A stretch of 28,544 bases of DNA from Lachnospiraceae bacterium UBA2864 (GCA_002350525.1 DEFA01000029.1:1-28544); one strand, 5' to 3'; positions 15,565-24,128 are shown, counted from the first letter of the stretch. Notes: generated by a model not told the origin, from the letters alone. Translations and numbers: made by a program.

Positions 15565-17898
15565 ATGTTTAAGAGACGATTAAAGACTGTATCCCTTGGG
15601 GTGTGTGCGGTCCTTATGTTATCTGCCTGCGGAACTGTAAAAGATGAAAGTTCAGCGACGGCAGCTGCAACTACAGCTGTGACGACAGCTGCAGCAACGG
15701 AAGAAGCGTCCTCGCAAGATGCATCTTCGGAAAACGGTGGAGGCAGTGAAGAGGCAGTGCTGCTTAAGGGAGAAGGCCCTGCAACACTTGATGATCTTAA
15801 CAAAGTTAAGGAGCAGGAAAGTGGGATCAGTGACGGTGACGTAGTAGTTGATATAAATTTCGATGACAATGATACGACCGGTTTTGGCTCTTTTACAAAT
15901 GGCGGAGATTACGTACTTTCGGCGGAAAACGGACAGCTTGTCTGTGATATCGCAAAATGCGGAGATCTTGACTATGCAAACCAGGTTTATTTCGACGGAC
16001 TCGAACTCAGCCATGGCTGTGTATATACCTACAGCTTTGACATATCTTCGGATATAGACAGAAAGGTTGAGTACAGACTCCAGCTTAACGGCGGAGATTA
16101 TCACGCTTACTGCGGTGATTATATAGATGTAACCACTGAAGTACAGAATATATCCGTTGATTTCGAGATGAATGATGTGTCGGACCCTGCACCGCGTCTC
16201 TGCTTTAACATGGGTAAGATGGAGGATATGGCTGCGGATCCGGGACAGCATAAGATATATATTGATAACATTAAGCTTGTAGTTAAGGATGCTTCAAATG
16301 CACAGGCTATAGGCGGTCTTCCGAACTATGTATCTGTTGCCGTAAATCAGCTCGGATATAAGCCGGAAGATAAGAAGTATGCAATTGTTAAAGATGATTT
16401 CGTAGGAACAAGTGATTTTATAATATGTGATGCCAAGACAAATCAGACAGTATATGACGGTGCTGTGAGTGACTATATTTACGACGAAGGAGCAGATCTT
16501 AAGGTTAAGGTTCTTGATTTCTCGGATTTCACCGAGCCGGGTGAATATTATGTCGTAACGGAAAAGGGAGCGAGCTATCCTTTCGTTATCACAGACAATC
16601 CTTACGGGGAAGCCTATAAGGATGTAGTCATGATGCTTTACAGACAGCGATGCGGCATAGCTATAGACGGTGACTTCGGTCATCCGGAATGCCATATGGA
16701 TAAGGCTGTCGTATATGATAACAGAGCCGTTACCAAGGATGTAACAGGCGGGTGGCATGATGCGGGAGATTACGGACGTTATATCGTGTCAGGTGCGGAA
16801 GCCGTTGCTGATATCATGCTCGCTTACGAAGACTTTAAGATAGAGGATGATGACTGGGGAATTCCTGAAAGCGGAAACGGAATCCCTGATATCCTTGATG
16901 AAGCACGTTATGAGCTTGATTGGATGCTTAAGATGCAGGATGAGGCAACAGGTGGTGTATACCATAAAGTTACGGGACTTAACTTCCCGGGAACCGTTAA
17001 TCCTGACGAAGAAACCGATACAATGTACCTTATGCCGATATCCTTCACCGCAACCGGCGATTTTGCTGCAGTTATGGCTAAGGCATCGGTGCTCTATAAG
17101 GATATAGACCCTGAATTCTCTGAGAAGGCTTATGCAGCTGCGGAGAAAGCATGGAATTATATAGCTGATGAAGTTGATCTTGCGGGATTTAAGAATCCTG
17201 AAGATGTTGATACGGGAGAATATCCTGACAGAAATACAAAGGATGAGAAGTACTGGGCAGCAGCAGAGCTTTATATTGCAGGAAGAACCGACCTTGAGCA
17301 GGCTGTGAAAGATCTTCGTGCCGATGGAAGAGTATTTCCGGGACTCGGATGGCTTGAGATGACATCCTATGCGGACTATGATCTTGCAAAGTATGTCGGA
17401 GATACGGAAGTAGGTAAAGAAGCGAAGAAGCTTCTTCTTGAAAGTGCTGATGAAGTTGTAGGAGAAGTAGCAGAGAGCGGCTACTTCACAGGTATGAAGA
17501 CATATCCATGGGGAAGTAATATGACCGTTGCAAATCACGCTGAGCTTCTTCTCATGGCTCATAATCTCACAGGTGACGATAAGTATCTGGATACAGCCAA
17601 GAAACAGCTGGATTATCTGTTCGGAATCAACCCACTGGGCTACTGCTACATTTCAGGCTACGGAACACTTTCACCGACTCAGCCGCACCACAGACCTTCT
17701 CAGGTTGCAGGCAAGGCTGTTCCGGGTATGCTTGCGGGAGGACCTAACGGAGGACTCGAAGACCCGTTCGCCATGACAGTTCTCGAAGGACAGAGTCCTG
17801 CTATGTGTTATATAGATAATATGCAGAGCTATGCTACAAACGAAGTAGCTATATACTGGAATTCTCCGCTCATTTATGCTATGTCGGGACTTAGATAA
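15565..17898 (+). CDS. Lipoprotein GH9 cellulase with CBM4/9-like and Ig-like domains
   Basis: The product has 777 residues. A lipoprotein signal peptide ends in LSAC with Cys22, followed by an Ala/Thr/Ser-rich linker to about 60, so the enzyme is tethered outside the membrane. Region about 93-242 looks like a CBM4/9 beta-sandwich (VVDINFDDNDTTGFGSF to IYIDNIKLVVKD). Region 254-345 is the Ig-like domain that precedes GH9 catalytic domains (VAVNQLGYKPEDKKYAIV). The GH9 (alpha/alpha)6 barrel runs to the end: GGWHDAGDYGRY with Asp399 and Asp402 (nucleophilic water and base), HHR at 708-710, and NEVAIYWNSPL with catalytic acid Glu760. It should cut beta-1,4-glucan or cellodextrins; endo versus exo action cannot be told. 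GGAGGAG precedes the ATG, 38 nt after surE. Butyrivibrio is known to carry GH9 cellodextrinases such as Ced1. Confidence 0.96.
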   Translation: MFKRRLKTVSLGVCAVLMLSACGTVKDESSATAAATTAVTTAAATEEASSQDASSENGGGSEEAVLLKGEGPATLDDLNKVKEQESGISDGDVVVDINFDDNDTTGFGSFTNGGDYVLSAENGQLVCDIAKCGDLDYANQVYFDGLELSHGCVYTYSFDISSDIDRKVEYRLQLNGGDYHAYCGDYIDVTTEVQNISVDFEMNDVSDPAPRLCFNMGKMEDMAADPGQHKIYIDNIKLVVKDASNAQAIGGLPNYVSVAVNQLGYKPEDKKYAIVKDDFVGTSDFIICDAKTNQTVYDGAVSDYIYDEGADLKVKVLDFSDFTEPGEYYVVTEKGASYPFVITDNPYGEAYKDVVMMLYRQRCGIAIDGDFGHPECHMDKAVVYDNRAVTKDVTGGWHDAGDYGRYIVSGAEAVADIMLAYEDFKIEDDDWGIPESGNGIPDILDEARYELDWMLKMQDEATGGVYHKVTGLNFPGTVNPDEETDTMYLMPISFTATGDFAAVMAKASVLYKDIDPEFSEKAYAAAEKAWNYIADEVDLAGFKNPEDVDTGEYPDRNTKDEKYWAAAELYIAGRTDLEQAVKDLRADGRVFPGLGWLEMTSYADYDLAKYVGDTEVGKEAKKLLLESADEVVGEVAESGYFTGMKTYPWGSNMTVANHAELLLMAHNLTGDDKYLDTAKKQLDYLFGINPLGYCYISGYGTLSPTQPHHRPSQVAGKAVPGMLAGGPNGGLEDPFAMTVLEGQSPAMCYIDNMQSYATNEVAIYWNSPLIYAMSGLR

Positions 17899-17923
17899 AG
17901 TTATAGGAAATACACTTCATTTG

Positions 17924-17932
17924 TGATACAAT
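17924..17932 (+). promoter_or_regulatory. Extended -10 promoter of the five-gene signalling operon
   Basis: TGATACAAT fits an extended -10 box (TG-N-TACAAT). No good -35 is seen. It lies in the 76-nt gap after the cellulase gene and 43 nt before the cyclase start. CACTTC (near 17914) and GAAGTG (near 17957) flank it as a loose inverted repeat. Confidence 0.4.
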
Positions 17933-17974
17933 ACGAGTACAAACAGTGGGGTTTGGTGAAGTGAGGTATTTGTT

Positions 17975-19045
17975 ATGGGGCTTTATGACTTTATAACAAA
18001 GGATATATCGGCTGAGAATGAAAACAAGAGGGTTATAGTGTCAATAAGAATATTGTACATTATAGCCTTCTTTGCCTACGTCCTGGATACGATATGGGTT
18101 GGCCTTGATGCTTTCAAAATATACCCGTATCGAACAGCTGCAGTCGGTATCATGCTGATTGCATTCTTTATTCTTACATATTTTTCAAGAACACTCATAG
18201 CGGTAACTCTGTTGATGGGATTTCTGCTTTTCTGGATACTTTCCATGTTCCCGGTCTATGGCTGGAGTGCGGGTATGCAGAATTATTTCATCATAGCGCT
18301 CATGATGTGCTTCTTCACTTCACACGGAAAAATCATTTATAAATTCTTATATGCAGGATTCATACTTGTTCTGAGAATTCTGGCTATCAGTCTGTACGGT
18401 GGTATGAAATCCGCGGTGGGCGTATCTGTATTGGAAGATAAGCTGCTTCAGATTACAAACATCACCGCGGTTTTTACAGCCATCATATTTTTATCCTATT
18501 ATTACAGTCAGAGAGAGAATGAAGCCGAAAACAAGCTTATGAAATATAACGATAAGCTGAAGGAAGAGGCCAACACGGATCAGCTGACGGGACTTTTTAA
18601 CCGACGTAAGGCAAAGGAATTTCTGGCAGAACTTAAGAAGACCGAGACTGATAACGGGATCAGTGTGGCTATTGGTGATATAGATTTCTTTAAGAAGGTA
18701 AATGATACCTATGGTCACGATGTGGGCGATGAGGTGCTTAAGGCCGTAGCGAATATAATGAGAGAAAAGAGCAGAAGCGATACATTCTTATCCAGATGGG
18801 GCGGTGAAGAGTTTCTGATCGTATTTCCGGATTGTAACGGAGACAATGCGTACGTTGCACTCGAAAGACTGCGTAATGCTCTGAAGAATACGGTGATAAA
18901 AGTCGGGGACCGGGAGATCAGGATCACTATGACCTTCGGACTTTCGGAATTCGGTTATGGCATGGATGAAGAAGTTGCCATTAAGGAAGCCGACGAGAAA
19001 TTATATATGGGTAAGCAGAACGGAAGGAATCAGGTTGTTTACTAG
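17975..19045 (+). CDS. Membrane diguanylate cyclase (six helices + GGDEF)
   Basis: The 356-residue protein makes c-di-GMP from two GTP. About six hydrophobic segments fill residues 21-175, with no recognised sensor fold; a short helical linker (177-200) leads to the cyclase domain. Cyclase marks are TDQLTGLFNRR at 201-211, GDIDFFKKVNDTYGHDVGD near 234-252 and an intact GGEEF at 276-280. The stretch before it reads RSDT rather than RxxD, so the usual product-inhibition site seems absent. GAGGT lies upstream of the ATG at a rather wide spacing. It is the first gene of a packed operon: the AAA+ gene begins at the base after its stop codon. The signal sensed by the membrane part is unknown. Confidence 0.92.
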   Translation: MGLYDFITKDISAENENKRVIVSIRILYIIAFFAYVLDTIWVGLDAFKIYPYRTAAVGIMLIAFFILTYFSRTLIAVTLLMGFLLFWILSMFPVYGWSAGMQNYFIIALMMCFFTSHGKIIYKFLYAGFILVLRILAISLYGGMKSAVGVSVLEDKLLQITNITAVFTAIIFLSYYYSQRENEAENKLMKYNDKLKEEANTDQLTGLFNRRKAKEFLAELKKTETDNGISVAIGDIDFFKKVNDTYGHDVGDEVLKAVANIMREKSRSDTFLSRWGGEEFLIVFPDCNGDNAYVALERLRNALKNTVIKVGDREIRITMTFGLSEFGYGMDEEVAIKEADEKLYMGKQNGRNQVVY

Positions 19046-20266
19046 ATGATTGAAAATGCGAAGATACTGAAAACAGAAAAGCTCGGAGAAGCGAGATTCG
19101 GTTCGAGAGACGGAGAATTTGTTTCAAAGGAACGTGTCAGTGAACTTGAACTCTCGGTTTTATATGATGATACCGGAAGAAGATATTTTCTCAGGATTAC
19201 ATTTCAGAGCGAGCATAAAGAGCAGGATGGAGATGTGACGGAAATCATGCTGGATGTGAGAAACTGTAAAGTTACCCACAGACAGAATGCACTGATACAT
19301 GTTGTGAAGGATGATATATCCGCAAGAGAATACATCATCGGAAGCATGTCGGAAGAGGATTACGGGAAGATCGACAGTTTCTTATCCACGCATGTTTTGA
19401 AAAACAGGAATACAGAGACCAGACGGAGCAGAAGTATTATGTCTGTACTTCCTTTCAGAAAGAATCCTTATGAGCGGCTGGACAGGCTTGTGGGACTTGA
19501 AGGGATAAAGAGAGATATAAAAGATACCGCAAGCTTTGCACTGGTACAGAAGAAGAGGCGTGAACAGGGACTGAATAATGTTCCGGTTTCGCTTCATCTT
19601 GTTTTTACGGGTAATCCCGGAACAGGTAAGACCACTATAGCGAGAATGCTTGCAGCTATCTATAAAGATATCGGAGTTCTCTCGAAAGGACATCTCGTAG
19701 AAGTAGACAGATCCGCGCTCGTTGCGGGTTATGTGGGACAGACCGCGATAAAGACGCAGAAGAAGATTCAGGAAGCTATGGGTGGAATTCTCTTTGTGGA
19801 TGAGGCCTATTCACTTGTCAGCTCGGGAAATGATTTTGGACAGGAGGCTATCAACACGATTCTCAAAGCTATGGAGGACTACAGAGAAGACCTCATAGTT
19901 ATAGTTGCCGGTTATCCGGAACTTATGGAAGATTTCATAGAGAGTAATCCGGGTCTTAAGTCCAGATTCAATAAGTATATAAACTTTCCCGACTATACAT
20001 CCGATGAGCTTGTGAGAATATTCAGGACCTTCTGTAAGGAATATGATTACAGACTCGACAGGGATGCCGAGAAGGAACTTAAAGCTCTTATCGAAAAGAT
20101 TGAAGAGGAGAAGGAAGAGGATTTCGCAAATGCGAGAACCATAAGAAATATATTTGAAAGGGTAATAACTGCACAGGCAAGAAGGATTGCATTTGAGAAT
20201 CCGGATAAGGACATGCTTACCGGCATTTCGGCAGAAGATATACGTATAGGAACAGATAATGAATGA
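19046..20266 (+). CDS. CbxX/SpoVK-type AAA+ ATPase with an unassigned N-terminal domain
   Basis: The 406-residue protein is a hexameric-type AAA+ ATPase of the CbxX/CfxQ group (CbbX, SpoVK, EccA). Seen: LVGLEGIKRDIKD at 148-160, Walker A GNPGTGKTT at 189-197, pore-loop-like GYVGQT at 228-233, Walker B ILFVDEA at 248-254, GYPELMEDF at 289-297 and arginine finger in GLKSRF (Arg307). Residues 1-125 form an extra domain rich in beta-type sequence that I do not recognise. Relatives remodel partner proteins by threading. SpoVK is a sporulation protein, but no spore genes are near. It begins directly after the cyclase stop codon, and its end overlaps the next gene by 8 nt, so the membrane protein that follows is the best candidate partner. 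Substrate unknown. Confidence 0.9.
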   Translation: MIENAKILKTEKLGEARFGSRDGEFVSKERVSELELSVLYDDTGRRYFLRITFQSEHKEQDGDVTEIMLDVRNCKVTHRQNALIHVVKDDISAREYIIGSMSEEDYGKIDSFLSTHVLKNRNTETRRSRSIMSVLPFRKNPYERLDRLVGLEGIKRDIKDTASFALVQKKRREQGLNNVPVSLHLVFTGNPGTGKTTIARMLAAIYKDIGVLSKGHLVEVDRSALVAGYVGQTAIKTQKKIQEAMGGILFVDEAYSLVSSGNDFGQEAINTILKAMEDYREDLIVIVAGYPELMEDFIESNPGLKSRFNKYINFPDYTSDELVRIFRTFCKEYDYRLDRDAEKELKALIEKIEEEKEEDFANARTIRNIFERVITAQARRIAFENPDKDMLTGISAEDIRIGTDNE

Positions 20267-21314
20267 AGAGTTAGCAACAGTAAAAAAAGAAAAACCACCG
20301 ATACTACAGTTAGTCATTACGTTGGTATTTATAGCGTTCCTGACGTTTATAGCCGAAACAAACAATGTTATCTATGTCATAAGCGTTGCGCTTATCGTGT
20401 TTGCTGTAGGATATAACGGAAATGCCCTGCGTGACACGCTTGCTGCGATCAGGGATAAAGAAAAGTATGTGGTTGTTAACAAGAAATCCCTGAAGAATAA
20501 AGAGGCTGAGGCGTTTATAAAAGAGATTAAGATGCTGAAGGATAAGTACAATCTGATCAAGTCGGTTATATTCACAATTGTACTTACAGTGGCTTTAACA
20601 TATATCAGCTTTAAGATTCCGGTCGGACCGACGAGAACATCCGCAATAATAGTATCCTTTATCGCAGCATATGCGATATACATATATATGGATTTCTATA
20701 CGGGTAAAGTTGTGTCTGCGAGAGAAAGAGAAATTATCGCCATGTGTGATCCTGAATTAATATATGAGTATTTGGATCAGTCAAGACTGCATATATATAC
20801 GGATATCGAAAAGTCTGCAACACTTTATGTTCAGGCGCTGACTTCCTATTACATGGAAGATTACGATAATACTTTTCTTAAGATTGAGAAAATCGGAGAG
20901 CTTAATAAGGATAAGCGGATCGAAATCCTTGCTACGGCGCTTCTCGGGCAGGCGTGTATCAGGACGGGAAATGTTGAAGGCTATAATGATGCTTATGATA
21001 TGATCTACAGCTTGCAGGATGAATGTGTGAAGAATAAGCAGCTGCGCGATATGTGTGATGTTGTGATAAACAGAATGAATGTTCTGGTCGGCCTGATGGA
21101 TGAGACACCTGACAAAGTCCTTGATTTTGCGGTCGAAGCGGTAAATGAGGCTAAAACCCATGAACTCATTAAAATGGAGTTTACCTTTGTTCTTGCCGAA
21201 TTGCAGGATATGATGGGTCTTACGGAACTTGCGCAGTCGAATTATAAGACGGTTGCCGAATCTGCAGGTAAGATGAAGATCAGAGATATTGCTGCCGAAC
21301 GACTCGCTGGATGA
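20259..21314 (+). CDS. Four-helix membrane protein with TPR-like C-terminal half, unknown function
   Basis: The family of this 351-residue protein is not recognised. Two hydrophobic pairs are seen at about 15-52 and 100-145, split by a charged, Lys-rich loop (60-98). After 150 the protein is soluble and helical; repeated helix pairs, with AxLLGQACIRTGNVEGYNDAYDMI near 226-249 as the clearest (shown only as landmarks), resemble tetratricopeptide units. The overlap with the AAA+ gene (start within its last codons) implies coupled translation and probably a physical complex. By inference it could anchor or adapt the AAA+ ring at the membrane, with the TPR-like part holding a client protein. No catalytic motif is visible. 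Confidence 0.75.
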   Translation: MNEELATVKKEKPPILQLVITLVFIAFLTFIAETNNVIYVISVALIVFAVGYNGNALRDTLAAIRDKEKYVVVNKKSLKNKEAEAFIKEIKMLKDKYNLIKSVIFTIVLTVALTYISFKIPVGPTRTSAIIVSFIAAYAIYIYMDFYTGKVVSAREREIIAMCDPELIYEYLDQSRLHIYTDIEKSATLYVQALTSYYMEDYDNTFLKIEKIGELNKDKRIEILATALLGQACIRTGNVEGYNDAYDMIYSLQDECVKNKQLRDMCDVVINRMNVLVGLMDETPDKVLDFAVEAVNEAKTHELIKMEFTFVLAELQDMMGLTELAQSNYKTVAESAGKMKIRDIAAERLAG

Positions 21315-21345
21315 TTGAGACAATATCTTTGGGAGACCGGACTTT

Positions 21346-22275
21346 ATGAATGATAGAAATGTAATGCTTGGGACGTGGGCCTGGGGAGATTACAGCAGCT
21401 TTGGCAGAGAGTATTCTGAGGCGGAGCTGCTTTCTGTATTTAACAGAGCAGTGTCGGAAGGCTTTACCATGTGGGATACAGCCTATGTATACGGATATGG
21501 AAAGAGCGAGAAGCTTCTCGGGAAGTTTCTTAAGACACTTAAAAGAGATGAATATATAGTTTCGGATAAGTTTACACCCTATCACGCCAAGGATTTTCCG
21601 GGTTCCCCGGTAAGACTCATGGCTGAGGAAAGCCTTAAGAATCTCGGGCTTGGAAACCTCGATATATACTGGATCCATAATCCCATGAAGTTTAGGGAAT
21701 GGATCCCGGCTATGGCAGAGCTTAAGAAGGAAGGGATAGTGAAAAGTATTGGTCTCTCCAACTTCAGTTTGAGTGAGATTAAAGAAGCGGAAGGTATGCT
21801 GCAGGATTATGGAGTTCCGGTTTACGGAGTTCAGAATCATTACAGTCTTCTTTGCAGATCTTCGGAAACTTCGGGTATAATAGATTATTGTAACAGTAAA
21901 GGAATCATCTTTTTCAGTTACATGCTTCTGGAGCAGGGGGCTCTTACGGGACACTATACGGCGGGCAGTGCATTTGCCGAAGGCTCGGGAAGAGGAAAAA
22001 ACTACAATAAGGTGCTCGGAAGATATGAGGAGCTGAACAGCTATCTTCGCAGTATTGCGAACAGCTATGGTATCAGTCAGACCGCGCTTCTTATAGCCTG
22101 GGGAATGGCAAAGGGTACAGTTCCTATAGTAGGTGTAACAAGAGAAAGATATATAGATGATATAATCGCAGCGGCTGAGACAAGGCTCGGTGCGGAAGAT
22201 ATCCTGCAGATGGAGGAGGCGGCGGCAGAGTCCGGACTCAGGACCATTCGTGTGTGGGAGAAAGAGATGAAGTAA
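21346..22275 (+). CDS. Aldo/keto reductase
   Basis: The product has 309 residues, a usual length for the family. It has the (beta/alpha)8 aldo/keto reductase fold with the full catalytic tetrad: Asp44 and Tyr49 in WDTAYVYG, Lys75 in VSDKF, and His111 in IHNP. IGLSNFS near 135-142 and a C-terminal PIVGVTRERYIDDI that binds NADP(H) phosphate are also seen. It would reduce an aldehyde or ketone, or oxidise the alcohol, with NADPH; the substrate cannot be told. Nearest relatives by eye are the bacterial AKR groups with L-glyceraldehyde- or Tas-like sequences. It lies 31 nt after the TPR-like gene and 1 nt before the RyR-domain gene. Some beta subunits of eukaryotic K+ channels are aldo/keto reductases, which makes its place next to a channel-like gene notable. 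Confidence 0.93.
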   Translation: MNDRNVMLGTWAWGDYSSFGREYSEAELLSVFNRAVSEGFTMWDTAYVYGYGKSEKLLGKFLKTLKRDEYIVSDKFTPYHAKDFPGSPVRLMAEESLKNLGLGNLDIYWIHNPMKFREWIPAMAELKKEGIVKSIGLSNFSLSEIKEAEGMLQDYGVPVYGVQNHYSLLCRSSETSGIIDYCNSKGIIFFSYMLLEQGALTGHYTAGSAFAEGSGRGKNYNKVLGRYEELNSYLRSIANSYGISQTALLIAWGMAKGTVPIVGVTRERYIDDIIAAAETRLGAEDILQMEEAAAESGLRTIRVWEKEMK

Positions 22276-22276
22276 G

Positions 22277-23752
22277 ATGCTTAGAAAGATTGAGAAATTA
22301 ATTAAATTATTCTGCTGGGTGCCTTTCCTGATAGCCTATATAGGATATTATGTGATAGGACAGGACGGCGTTACGATGTCTGCCGCGGAATCGGTATATG
22401 CGGCGATTGCGATATATTTCGTAAATCCCGTAAATGAGATGACCAACTGGGCAATCCTTACCGGAGAACTGCTTTCGGTAATAGTTATCACATCCATACT
22501 TATTACAGCGGTTATACGTATCAAGATGTTCTTTAAAAACTGGATGATAAGAAGAAAAAGCGGCTCTGTAGCGGTTTATTCCGGACCTGCGGAGATAGAT
22601 GATGACGATGTGGATAACGGATCTGCTATGAGTCCTGCGGAAAGATATGTGGACGGCGATCCGAGAAGTTACATTGCCGGAGACCGTCCGGAGAAAACGG
22701 ATAATCATATCCTAATGTTTAACGATGATATAACCGCTCTCGACTTTTTCCATCAGTATGCGGACGAGCTCGGCAAAGGACAGGTCTATATCTGCTTTAA
22801 CAGGATAGATCAGCTGCTTATAGCAAACAGCATACAGTCCGAAGAATATAAAAATGTACATTTCTGTAATCTGAACGATCTCACAGCCAGACATTACTGG
22901 AAGAATAACAGTCTGATCGATAAGATATACGAAGGGCGGAATCTTAAGGTTGCCATTACCGAGTGTAATGATATAGGTAAGGCTATCATAAAATATGCAT
23001 ACCTTAATAATGTATTCAGTCTCGAGAACAGCATAGAATATCATGTATGGGGCTGCGACGTTATAACGGCGGGCTTCTACAAGGGGCTTGATACAATGAA
23101 CGGTGACAGGATAATCGTTCATAATAACAGGATCGAAGAGGATATAGATATTCTGTCAAATATGGATAGAGTTATCCTTACGCAGGATTCTTCGCTTAAC
23201 ATGCTTCAGCAGCTTATGTATCTAAATGTAAATGCGGAGCTTCACTGTTATACCGAGAGTGAGGCAAATCTGAGAGGTGTTTACGGCTCCGACAGGCTTA
23301 TAACTTTCGGCGCGGCGAAAAATATCATAAGCAGAGACAATATAATAGATGATAAGATGTCTACAATCGCGAAGCTTGTTAATTACGATTACAATCTTCA
23401 GTACTCGGGCGGAAATGCAAACAGAGACACTCTGGAATCCGATATGGAGAAGGAGTGGAAGAAACTGGGTGGTTTTCTCAGAGGAAGTAACATCGCGAGA
23501 GCCGATCATCTTTGGATAGAAAAGTATCTGGGAGAAAAGGGAGTTCCTTCGGAAACTTTGATGGAGATCGAGCATGTGAGATGGTGCAGGTTCCATTTCT
23601 TTAATCGCTGGAAATGTGGCGGAGAGAAGAAAGATGCCGAAAGAAGACTGCATCCTCTGCTTGTGCCGTTTAAGGATCTTCCCGACAGTGAAAAGAAGAA
23701 AGATAATGTTACGGATCCCGTTATAAAAGAAAAAATAGAAAAATTGCTTTAA
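22277..23752 (+). CDS. Channel-like membrane protein with TrkA/KTN-like and RyR-like domains
   Basis: The product has 491 residues. Two hydrophobic segments (about 11-28 and 60-82) flank a possible re-entrant stretch (AAESVYAAIAIYF, 36-48), the layout of a two-helix ion channel although no clear selectivity filter is seen. An acidic linker (107-140) follows. Residues 143-365 look like a doubled Rossmann-type region resembling TrkA-N/KTN: KVAITECNDIGKAIIKYAYL at 224-243 stands where the GxGxxG turn belongs but lacks the glycines. Residues 390-470 resemble a bacterial RyR domain: WKKLGGFLRGSNIARADH, then EHVRWCRFHFFNRW, then LHPLLVPFKDL. It would be a membrane-bound, ligand-gated conductance or sensor. 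The start lies one base after the stop of the reductase gene. Domain calls were made by eye; the RyR-like one is the stronger. Confidence 0.7.
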   Translation: MLRKIEKLIKLFCWVPFLIAYIGYYVIGQDGVTMSAAESVYAAIAIYFVNPVNEMTNWAILTGELLSVIVITSILITAVIRIKMFFKNWMIRRKSGSVAVYSGPAEIDDDDVDNGSAMSPAERYVDGDPRSYIAGDRPEKTDNHILMFNDDITALDFFHQYADELGKGQVYICFNRIDQLLIANSIQSEEYKNVHFCNLNDLTARHYWKNNSLIDKIYEGRNLKVAITECNDIGKAIIKYAYLNNVFSLENSIEYHVWGCDVITAGFYKGLDTMNGDRIIVHNNRIEEDIDILSNMDRVILTQDSSLNMLQQLMYLNVNAELHCYTESEANLRGVYGSDRLITFGAAKNIISRDNIIDDKMSTIAKLVNYDYNLQYSGGNANRDTLESDMEKEWKKLGGFLRGSNIARADHLWIEKYLGEKGVPSETLMEIEHVRWCRFHFFNRWKCGGEKKDAERRLHPLLVPFKDLPDSEKKKDNVTDPVIKEKIEKLL

Positions 23753-23759
23753 ATTCCAC

Positions 23760-23788
23760 TTGCATTTAACTTTTTTCTATGATAATAT
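23760..23788 (+). promoter_or_regulatory. Putative rpmE promoter
   Basis: TTGCAT (23760-23765) and TAATAT (23783-23788) are 17 bp apart, directly after the RyR-domain gene; GATAAT at 23781 is an alternative -10. It gives a leader of roughly 100 nt before rpmE. No terminator for the preceding operon was found in this gap, so read-through is possible. Confidence 0.4.
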
Positions 23789-23813
23789 GCAGTGGTTACT
23801 GGTATGGAATCGA

Positions 23814-23856
23814 GGTATAACATAGCCGGATTTTCGGAAACCTGCTAAGGTTATAT
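23814..23856 (+). ncRNA. Structured rpmE leader with alternative stems (possible L31 autoregulatory element)
   Basis: TATAAC (23816-23821) pairs with GTTATA (23850-23855) around an inner CCG-N6-CGG hairpin (23826-23837). A second stem, AACCT (23839-23843) with AGGTT (23848-23852), uses the same GTT bases, so the two cannot form together. Ribosomal protein L31 genes in several phyla carry leaders that bind the protein; that this is one is an inference. Confidence 0.4.
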
Positions 23857-23894
23857 AGTGTTTCATATACGTTAATATTAAAGGAGAAAAAGAA

Positions 23895-24104
23895 ATGAGA
23901 GAAGGAATCCATCCGGATTATTACCAGGCAAAGGTAGTTTGCAACTGCGGTAATGAGTTCGTAACAGGTTCAACAAAGGAAGATATCCACGTTGAGATTT
24001 GTTCAAAGTGTCATTCATTCTACACAGGTCAGCAGAAGGCTATTCAGGCTCGTGGACGTATTGATAAGTTCAACAAGAAGTATGGCATGCAGACTGAGAA
24101 CTAG
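23895..24104 (+). CDS. rpmE: 50S ribosomal protein L31 (zinc form)
   Basis: L31 binds the large subunit near the bridge to the small subunit. The 69 residues show the family start MREGIHPDYY and four zinc ligands, Cys16, Cys18, Cys36 and Cys39, so this is the C+ (zinc-holding) form. AAAGGAGAAAAAGAA precedes the ATG. Many Firmicutes replace this form by a C- paralogue when zinc is short; none is in the window. It has its own promoter, a structured leader and a strong terminator, so it is transcribed mainly alone even though the conserved DUF1385-prmC-prfA cluster follows. Confidence 0.98.
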   Translation: MREGIHPDYYQAKVVCNCGNEFVTGSTKEDIHVEICSKCHSFYTGQQKAIQARGRIDKFNKKYGMQTEN

Positions 24105-24128
24105 ATAACTAAAGTAAGAAATGTCAAC

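Noticed and set aside
16789..17562. 257-residue open frame on the minus strand
   Set aside because: It is antisense to the GH9 catalytic domain, with low-quality composition and no ribosome site.
19046..20266. Calling the AAA+ protein SpoVK (sporulation)
   Set aside because: The ATPase core fits, but the N-terminal domain differs, no sporulation genes are near and the likely host group often does not sporulate; the broader CbxX-type name is safer.
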